A stretch of 11,482 nt of DNA from Myxococcota bacterium (GTDB lineage: Bacteria; Myxococcota; UBA4151), in the NCBI GenBank assembly GCA_028823075.1, contig JAPKCE010000032.1:1-11482 (forward strand). The letters are read 5' to 3'. Made by a program: the position numbers and the translations under genes. The stretch's first letter is position 1, and the number at the start of each line of letters is the position of its first letter. Below are positions 6,503-11,482 of the stretch, piece after piece. A model generated the notes under the pieces. That model was not told the DNA's origin, made no database searches, and was given only the letters and a program-made list of their open reading frames with translations.

Positions 6503-7183
6503 TCAGTCCGAACTCTTTTGAACCGGCCGGTACGGATGCAAGAAACTTGCGAGGTTGGGCCCTCGTCGGGTCTGAGCATAAAGCCGCCCTTGCCCATTGA
6601 ACTCGCAAACAAAAGCTTCACCGCTGAAGAAGAACCCTTTCATACCGCCGAAAGCACGCATTTTATAATCGAGCCCAGGACCAAAGCCGACCACATGATC
6701 GTTGTCGCAAGTGAACTGGCCATTCACGTCGATGGCGTGCAGCGCCCCGTAGCTATTAAACCAGACGGTGCCGGGGCCGACGACTTTGATAAGGAACATG
6801 CCGGGACCGAAGAGCCCCTTAACGCCGCCCCATTTCGTGTCCAAAATGAGGTTTGCATCGCTGGCTAGATAGGCTCCGCTTTGCAGGTAAAACTCGTCAC
6901 CCGCTTGCAGTTCCATGCGCTCCAAATCACCCTCCGGTGCCGCCGCTAAATAGATCTCTTGCCCAGCGTCCGTCGCCGTAAAAACATTTTGAAACAGGGA
7001 CTCGCCGCCAAGTAGTTTGCGCTTTGCGGCAGCTAATAAACCGCCGCGCATGCTGGTCTTCATGTGGATGCCCGTCGACCGGCTAACCATGGCGCCGCTC
7101 TCGCAAACGATGCTCTCGCCAGCAGCCTCGAAAACGACTTTTAATATTCCAAAATCAGGCTTTTGAAGCATTTCAGTTTTCAT
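6503..7183 (-). CDS. AIM24 family protein, third paralog (TIGR00266/PF01987)
   Basis: 226 residues of the AIM24 beta-rich fold. Family motifs, in order: ESGAMVSRST (28-37), GGESLFQNVF (59-68), YLQSGAYLASDA (99-110), WGGVKGLFG (118-126), WFNSYGALHAID (141-152), FFFSGEAFVCEF (184-195) and GQGRLYAQTR (198-207). It departs from the other two copies in two places: the usual GEG/GES after the GLFG turn is PGM, and the V(D/N)xGHxVAF motif is CDNDHVVGF. Bacterial AIM24 proteins have no settled function; the yeast homologue is a mitochondrial inner-membrane organiser. ATG 7183 is 2 nt after the preceding stop, and GGGAGGG in the end of that gene serves as ribosome site. No membrane segment. Confidence 0.9.
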   Translation of the reverse strand: MKTEMLQKPDFGILKVVFEAAGESIVCESGAMVSRSTGIHMKTSMRGGLLAAAKRKLLGGESLFQNVFTATDAGQEIYLAAAPEGDLERMELQAGDEFYLQSGAYLASDANLILDTKWGGVKGLFGPGMFLIKVVGPGTVWFNSYGALHAIDVNGQFTCDNDHVVGFGPGLDYKMRAFGGMKGFFFSGEAFVCEFNGQGRLYAQTRRGPNLASFLHPYRPVQKSSD

Positions 7184-7185
7184 GT

Positions 7186-7875
7186 TCAGCCCTCCCTTGC
7201 CGGCAGCTTGCGACCGACGGCTTGTCCATACTCGCTCGGGTTGCGCGATTGCAGATAGAGCCTGCCTTTGCCGCTGACATGCAACACGATGCCCTCACCA
7301 CTAAAGAAGGCCTGCAACCAAGACGAACCCGGTTTGGTTGTGCGGTAAGAGATGCCCGAGGTGAAGGCGACGAGGTGTCCCGTGTCGACGATGAGGTCGC
7401 CGTCGAGCTCGATCACCTCCATGCCGCCAAAGGCCGACATCACGACCTGCCCAACACCCGTCGCCTTTAGGAAGAAGAAGCTCTCGCCTGAAAACAGAGC
7501 CTTCATTCCTTGCCATTGCGTATCGAGAGAGATTGACGAATCGCTAGCGAGGTAACTGGTCGACTGAATCATGAGATCATCGGAAGAGCTCAGGTCGTGA
7601 ACCATCATATCACCGCAAAGGCTCGGCGCTATGGTCACTTCCGCCCCTTCATCTCGGGCGCTGAAGGTGTTGGTGAAAAAGGATTCACCGGTGAGAAGCG
7701 AGCGCTTCAGCGATTTAAATAGACCGCCTTTTTTACCGGCGCGAGCGTTGGTAGTCGACTGCACGCGATCGTTCATGGTGACCATGGCGCCGGCTTCAGC
7801 GGTGATCGACTCGCCTCGGCTCATCGTGACGACGCCCAAGCTGTGAGCGGGGCGGTATTTGACTTCAATATCCAT
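7186..7875 (-). CDS. AIM24 family protein, second paralog (TIGR00266/PF01987)
   Basis: 229 residues with the AIM24 motif series: AEAGAMVTM (26-34), LLTGESFFTNTFSA (60-73), IAPSLCGDM (82-90), MIQSTSYLASD (102-112), ALFSGESFFFLKATG (126-140), IVDTGHLVAF (162-171), FSGEGIVLHVSGKG (191-204) and RLYLQSRN (205-212). The protein is basic between 45 and 60 (GKKGGLFKSLKRS). ATG 7875 was chosen because AAGGA lies 5 nt upstream and the protein then starts at the first strand (MDIEVKYRP). The longer reading from 7911 would run back into the preceding AIM24 gene. The gap to that gene is 8 nt. Confidence 0.9.
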   Translation of the reverse strand: MDIEVKYRPAHSLGVVTMSRGESITAEAGAMVTMNDRVQSTTNARAGKKGGLFKSLKRSLLTGESFFTNTFSARDEGAEVTIAPSLCGDMMVHDLSSSDDLMIQSTSYLASDSSISLDTQWQGMKALFSGESFFFLKATGVGQVVMSAFGGMEVIELDGDLIVDTGHLVAFTSGISYRTTKPGSSWLQAFFSGEGIVLHVSGKGRLYLQSRNPSEYGQAVGRKLPAREG

Positions 7876-7883
7876 GTTTTTCC

Positions 7884-8582
7884 TTACGTCGGCAGCATCG
7901 GCGAGACCCAACTCACCAATGCACTAAGGTTGCGACTTTGAATCCAAATACGGCCTTGGCCCTTGAATTCCATAACCAGGCCTTCGCCGCTTCCTAAGAA
8001 GCCGAGCATTCCGCCGCCAGGCGTCGTGACTTTGAAATTAAGATCTGCGTCAAAGGCGACGATATGTCCCGTATCGACGATGTAGCTGCCCTCGCAGGCT
8101 ACCTCGATGATGCCGCCGTAGCTGTTGAGGAAGAGCTCGCCGTTACCGGAGCATTCCATAAAGAACAGGCCTTCGCCGCCGAACAAGCCGCGCAGGCCTG
8201 CCCATTTCAGTTTGGTGTCAATATCACCCGTACTCGCCAAATAGGCGCCGCTTTGGATAATCAAAGGCGGGGTGTTCGGGGTCATGGCGATGCGCATGAT
8301 GTCGCCCGAAAGCGCAGGTGCTAAAACCACCTCGCCGCCGCCTTCACCGCCGAACCGATTCACGAAGAAAGTCTCACCACCTAAGAACTTGCGCACCAAA
8401 GCGACGAAGAAGGCGACGATCTTTCGGCCGACCCCTCCGGTGCCCGAATTAAGCCTTGTTTCCATAGGCAACCCGGGCGTCATGGTGACCATCGCACCCG
8501 CTTCGGCCTGGATCACTTCACCCGGCTCAAGCTGCACTTTGAGCCACGCGAAACTCGGCTGATGTTCAATTTGGGTCTGCAC
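7884..8582 (-). CDS. AIM24 family protein, first gene of the unit (TIGR00266/PF01987)
   Basis: 232 residues, closest of the three to the family pattern as I know it: AEAGAMVTM (26-34), LGGETFFVNRF (67-77), LAPALSGDI (87-95), IIQSGAYLAS (108-117), GLRGLFGGEGLFFMECSG (129-146), FLNSYGGIIEV (151-161), IVDTGHIVAF (168-177), and SGEGLVMEFKGQG then RIWIQSRN (198-218). The start is GTG at 8582, because AAGGAGG (8590-8596) lies 7 nt upstream and the first family residues follow at once. An open frame runs back to 8780 but overlaps the divergent M48 gene and looks nothing like the family. As first gene of the minus-strand run it probably has its promoter in 8583-8661. Confidence 0.92.
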   Translation of the reverse strand: MQTQIEHQPSFAWLKVQLEPGEVIQAEAGAMVTMTPGLPMETRLNSGTGGVGRKIVAFFVALVRKFLGGETFFVNRFGGEGGGEVVLAPALSGDIMRIAMTPNTPPLIIQSGAYLASTGDIDTKLKWAGLRGLFGGEGLFFMECSGNGELFLNSYGGIIEVACEGSYIVDTGHIVAFDADLNFKVTTPGGGMLGFLGSGEGLVMEFKGQGRIWIQSRNLSALVSWVSPMLPT

Positions 8583-8661
8583 TAGCGTTCCTCCTTGCGA
8601 GCTTGCCTGTAACGCCACTGCTGCGGCATGGGAAGAGGGCCAAAGACGAGGGCGTAAAACG
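8583..8661. promoter_or_regulatory. 79-nt divergent control region between the AIM24 operon and the M48 gene
   Basis: Both neighbouring genes start here and point outward, so promoters for each must lie here or slightly inside the opposite gene. Visible sites are AAGGAGG (minus strand, 8590-8596) for the AIM24 gene and GAGGG (plus strand, 8648-8652) for the protease. No sigma-70-like -35/-10 pair stands out on either strand. Confidence 0.5.
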
Positions 8662-9516
8662 ATGTCGCGACCAGCAAGCTCCGAAGGTTTTGGCGGAGGA
8701 ACCGGCAGCCTAGTGGGTAGCTTGGGACTGATCGCCCTAGGCACCGCCGTACTGCTCGGCGCCATCTGGTTTGGTGTCACCAGCGGAGCCGGCCAACTGA
8801 CGCCCTATCTGCCGCGCCACTGGGATGATCAGGTCGGCGAATGGGCCATTAAGAGCATGGTCGATGAGGACAATCCTTGCCGCGATAGCGCCATGGAAAC
8901 CTGGCTTAAAAAGGTGGGTCCAAAACTCGTTGAGCAAGTCCAGGGCGAAGCTTTTGAATACCGCTGGCATGTTATCGACGATGATACGCCCAACGCCTTC
9001 GCCCTACCCGGTGGCTGGGTCGGTGTTCATCGCGGCCTTTTTCGTGTCGCCGAACGCCCGGAAGAGGTGGCCGGGGTGATCGCCCACGAAATTATCCACT
9101 CCGAGCAGCGCCACGGCATGCAACGTATGGTCGGCTCGTTGGGGGTTCAGGTTCTCATGGGCCTGGCCTTCGGTGGTAGCGATTTATCCATGCTAGCCGG
9201 CACCGGCATGGATCTCCTAATGCTCTCGCATAGCCGCGACCAGGAGACCGAAGCCGATGTTTTAGGCCGAGTATTAATGGTCGAAGCCGGTATCGACCCC
9301 GAGGGTATGGCCAGCATATTCGAGACCTTCGCCCTCGAAGCCGGAAAAGGCGGCAAGATGCCCACTCTGCTCTCCAGCCATCCCGATTCAAAAGGCAGAG
9401 CCGCCCTAGCCCGCCAGGGTGAGAGGCCCTACCGCCCCATCGAATTGCCTCCCCTACCAAGCTCAAATTGTGGTGCCGCCGAGGCAGATGAAGAAGGCTC
9501 CCGCGACGAACAGTAG
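8662..9516 (+). CDS. Membrane-anchored M48 family metalloprotease
   Basis: 284 residues. An N-terminal hydrophobic anchor (about 17-41, LVGSLGLIALGTAVLLGAIW) follows a short Gly-rich head. The M48 zinc site is HEIIH at 142-146 in VAGVIAHEIIHSEQRHG, with the third ligand Glu195 in SRDQETEAD (191-199). Other M48 features are NAFALPGGWVGVHRGLF (111-127) and SSHPDSKGR (238-246), equivalent to the S/T-HP-x-x-x-R signature. The layout fits Oma1/BepA/LoiP-like proteases that act on membrane or periplasmic proteins; the anchor suggests inner-membrane attachment with the catalytic domain outside the cytoplasm. The anchor has no lipobox. It is divergent from the AIM24-headed operon and shares its short control region. 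The tail (271-284) is acidic and probably disordered. Confidence 0.92.
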   Translation: MSRPASSEGFGGGTGSLVGSLGLIALGTAVLLGAIWFGVTSGAGQLTPYLPRHWDDQVGEWAIKSMVDEDNPCRDSAMETWLKKVGPKLVEQVQGEAFEYRWHVIDDDTPNAFALPGGWVGVHRGLFRVAERPEEVAGVIAHEIIHSEQRHGMQRMVGSLGVQVLMGLAFGGSDLSMLAGTGMDLLMLSHSRDQETEADVLGRVLMVEAGIDPEGMASIFETFALEAGKGGKMPTLLSSHPDSKGRAALARQGERPYRPIELPPLPSSNCGAAEADEEGSRDEQ

Positions 9517-9591
9517 AATTTTGCCTTGCAGGCCTGCTAGTGTGGCGTAACCTGCCGCTTAATTGCGTCGGCCATCTCAAGGGGGTTTGCT
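9517..9591 (+). promoter_or_regulatory. 75-nt upstream region of the Cys-rich repeat gene
   Basis: It holds a good ribosome site (AAGGGGG, 9579-9585, 6 nt before the ATG). A weak promoter-like pair TTGCAG...TAACCT with 16 nt between is present, and the first hexamer overlaps the perfect 10-bp palindrome GCAGGCCTGC (9528-9537). The palindrome could be an operator; it has no loop and no U-tract, so it is not a terminator for the M48 gene. Confidence 0.35.
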
Positions 9592-11482
9592 ATGTTTCTG
9601 CGATCTGTTTTTGTTGCACTTCTTGTTGGTATGCTCGCTCAAGCTTCCTGTAACGACGCCGATGTGATGGTGCGAGAACGCATCTCGAACTGCGGCAATG
9701 AGGCCATTGAAGCGGGCGAGAACTGCGACGACGGAAACGAAGACAACACGGATGAATGCACAAACAGTTGTGATCTAGCCTTCTGCGGTGATGGCGTCAC
9801 GCGCTCCGACTTAAGCTTTGGTGAGATGGACTTCGAAAGCTGCGATGACGGAAATACAGAAGACAGCGATGGCTGCTTAAACGGCTGTGTTTTAGCACGT
9901 TGCGGCGACGGGGTCTTGCGCGTGGACCTGAGTGAGGACCTGCTCGGCTTTGAGGCTTGCGATGATGGTAATATCCTCGATGACGACAGCTGTTTGAGCA
10001 GCTGTTTGGCAGCACTCTGTGGCGATGGCGTTGTGCGCAGCGACCTGAACGAAGGCGACGAAGGTTTTGAAGACTGTGATGATGGTAACGACATTCAAGG
10101 CGACGACTGCAAAAACGACTGTACGGTGCAGGTTTGCGGCGACGGCGTCGTGGGATTAAACGAAGGTTGCGACGATGGAAACGACGAGGCCGACGATGAA
10201 TGCGACGAATGCCGCCCGAAGGTTTGCGGCGATGGACTGATCGGCCCGGGCGAGCTTTGCGATGACGCGAACGAAACCAACGAAGACGCCTGCACCAACC
10301 TCTGCGTGGTCGGCATCTGCGGCGATGGGATTCTTCGCCTTGATATGAACGAAGATGGCAGCATGATCGAAGACTGCGACGACGGAAACCTTGTGGAATC
10401 GGATGCCTGTACTGCGGGCTGCCGCGTTGCTCGCTGCGGCGACGGGCTGTTGCGCAGCGGTCTGCAATGGGGCGCCGATGGCTTTGAAGAATGCGACGAC
10501 GGCAACGAAATCGGTGGCGACGGCTGCGCGCCGAGCTGCCTGCGCGAAGTCTGCGGCAACGGCATCACCGACGAAGGCGAAGCTTGTGACGATGGCAACC
10601 GCCGCGACAATGACGCCTGCACCAACGGTTGCATCGTCGCCAACTGCGGCGACGGTTTTTTACGACTCGATTTGGGCGAAGGCGACGCTGGCTTTGAAGG
10701 CTGTGATGACGGAAACTTGGATGCTGCCGACGGCTGCTCGGCGATCTGCGGCCTTGAGGTCTGCGGCAACGGGATCGTCGACCCGCTCGACTCTTGTGAC
10801 GACGGCAACGCCGATAACTTTGATGGGTGTACGACGCGCTGCGAAACAGCGCGGTGCGGGGACGGGTTTTTGCGCGTCGACCTAGCCGAAGGCGAGCGCG
10901 GCTTTGAAAGCTGCGATGACGGTAACGAAATTAACACCGATGCCTGCTCAACCCGCTGCGAAGAGGCGCGCTGTGGAGATGGTTTAGTGCAAGAGGGGGT
11001 CGAGGTCTGTGATGACGGCGACGTCGAAGAGCGCAATGCCTGCCGCAACGATTGCACGCCAGCCCGCTGCGGTGATGGCATCCGACGCATCGACCTAGGC
11101 GAGTTCGAGGCCGGTTATGAAGCCTGCGACGACGGTAACGCGATCGATGCGGACATCTGCACCAACGTCTGCGTCGTGGCGCGCTGCGGTGACTCTATTT
11201 TACGAAGCGATCTACGCCCAGGCGAGCCTGGGTTTGAAGCTTGCGATGACGGAAACCGCGTCAACACCGACGCCTGCACAATGGACTGCGAAACAGCGCG
11301 TTGCGGCGACGGCTTTGTTCATGAACGCGTCGAGCGCTGCGACGACGGAAACATGATTAGCACCGACGCTTGTACCACGCGCTGTGAACCGGCGCGTTGC
11401 GGCGATGGCATTGTTCACGCGGGCGTCGAGCGCTGCGACGACGGAAATATGCTTAACAGCGACGCCTGTACCACGCGCTGTG
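9592..11482 (+). CDS. Secreted or lipoprotein with at least 17 DUF4215 Cys-rich repeats (3' end beyond window)
   Basis: 630 open codons from ATG 9592 to the window edge. Residues 1-20 are an export signal (MFLRSVFVALLVGMLAQASC). Cys20 could be a lipidated Cys, but Gln at -3 is unusual, so signal peptidase I cleavage near AQA is equally possible. From residue 34 on the protein is only 'Myxococcus cysteine-rich' repeats (DUF4215/TIGR02232): C-G-D-G ... C-D-D-G-N ... D-x-C-x-x-x-C, four Cys each, 68 in 17 units, expected to form disulfides outside the cytoplasm. Units come in two sizes: nine of 39 residues, with an inserted RxDLxEGxxGFE loop between Cys1 and Cys2, and eight of 30-32. The protein is very acidic (Asp/Glu in every loop), so Ca2+ binding is possible. 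Family members are surface or secreted proteins of Myxococcota and relatives with unknown roles. A C-terminal sorting or catalytic domain may lie beyond the edge. Confidence 0.92.
   Translation, partial: MFLRSVFVALLVGMLAQASCNDADVMVRERISNCGNEAIEAGENCDDGNEDNTDECTNSCDLAFCGDGVTRSDLSFGEMDFESCDDGNTEDSDGCLNGCVLARCGDGVLRVDLSEDLLGFEACDDGNILDDDSCLSSCLAALCGDGVVRSDLNEGDEGFEDCDDGNDIQGDDCKNDCTVQVCGDGVVGLNEGCDDGNDEADDECDECRPKVCGDGLIGPGELCDDANETNEDACTNLCVVGICGDGILRLDMNEDGSMIEDCDDGNLVESDACTAGCRVARCGDGLLRSGLQWGADGFEECDDGNEIGGDGCAPSCLREVCGNGITDEGEACDDGNRRDNDACTNGCIVANCGDGFLRLDLGEGDAGFEGCDDGNLDAADGCSAICGLEVCGNGIVDPLDSCDDGNADNFDGCTTRCETARCGDGFLRVDLAEGERGFESCDDGNEINTDACSTRCEEARCGDGLVQEGVEVCDDGDVEERNACRNDCTPARCGDGIRRIDLGEFEAGYEACDDGNAIDADICTNVCVVARCGDSILRSDLRPGEPGFEACDDGNRVNTDACTMDCETARCGDGFVHERVERCDDGNMISTDACTTRCEPARCGDGIVHAGVERCDDGNMLNSDACTTRC
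9691..11482 (+). repeat. Tandem array of 17 coding repeats (long and short units mixed)
   Basis: Units begin at each TGC/TGT of the Cys-Gly-(Asp/Asn) motif. The order from 5' to 3' is S L L L S S L L S L S L S L L S S (S = 30-32 residues, L = 39). Deviant units: unit 6 has CDDAN, unit 13 CDDGD, unit 15 CGDS, and unit 5 has its last two Cys only two residues apart (CDEC). The DNA is repetitive enough to produce long open frames on the opposite strand. The last two units (from 11302 and 11398) are 96 nt apart and 74 of 85 compared bases are identical. Confidence 0.9.

Noticed and set aside
6498..6608. In-frame N-terminal extension of the MBL hydrolase
   Set aside because: It would overlap the upstream AIM24 gene by about 105 nt; family similarity begins at ATG 6497.
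8583..8780. In-frame N-terminal extension of the first AIM24 gene
   Set aside because: It overlaps the start of the divergent M48 gene, has Pro/Ser-rich non-family sequence, and a strong ribosome site supports GTG 8582.
9528..9537. GCAGGCCTGC palindrome as terminator of the M48 gene
   Set aside because: No loop and no following U-tract; at most an operator-like site or chance.
10095..11090. 331-codon Ser/Pro-rich open frame on the minus strand across the repeat array
   Set aside because: It is the antisense of the DUF4215 repeats; the periodic codon pattern keeps stops out. Its composition is a mirror of the Cys-Asp-Gly repeats and it has no ribosome site or family motif. The same holds for 9639-10094.
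9691..11482. CRISPR-like or satellite repeat array
   Set aside because: The periodicity is in codons of one open frame with conserved Cys/Asp/Gly residues and variable unit length, so it is a protein repeat.

Overview
The window looks like chromosome of a Gram-negative predatory or gliding-type deltaproteobacterial lineage (Myxococcota, perhaps near Bradymonadales). This is an inference from three things. There is a long array of the 'Myxococcus cysteine-rich repeat' (DUF4215/TIGR02232 type) behind a secretion signal. There is a type III secretion (T3SS) export-gate gene. The G+C is moderately high. There are no tRNA, rRNA, CRISPR or transposon features, and coding density is very high.

Layout: (1) 1-1005, minus strand, 3'-truncated by the window edge: a membrane-bound ClpP-class/NfeD-type serine protease, whose signal peptide appears split by a one-base frame change. 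(2) 1104-2432, plus: a DinF-like MATE family transporter, divergent from the NfeD gene and ending at a shared bidirectional terminator (about 2443-2485). (3) 8582 down to 2502, minus: an apparent eight-gene transcription unit. In order of transcription it holds three diverged AIM24-family (TIGR00266) paralogs, a metallo-beta-lactamase-fold hydrolase, the T3SS export-switch protein SctU, an unknown 143-residue protein, a SycD/LcrH-like TPR chaperone, and after a 77-nt gap a Gly/Met-rich, cysteine-free protein whose last helix looks like a T3SS needle/translocator C-terminus. The first seven genes are separated by 8, 2, 5, 3, -4 and -4 nt, so translational coupling is likely. (4) 8662-9516, plus: a membrane-anchored M48 metalloprotease, divergent from the AIM24 genes across 79 nt. 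(5) 9592 to the window end, plus: a secreted or lipoprotein array of at least 17 four-cysteine DUF4215 repeats, running off the edge.

The part most worth attention is the coupling of a T3SS gate/chaperone/substrate set to AIM24 paralogs and an MBL hydrolase. The SycD-like chaperone next to a Cys-less Gly-rich protein is the classic arrangement of chaperone and translocator, but the candidate substrate does not look like an ordinary YopB/YopD. SctU carries NPEH instead of the usual NPTH at its autocleavage site. Functional assignments come from motif recognition by eye; no database search was run.
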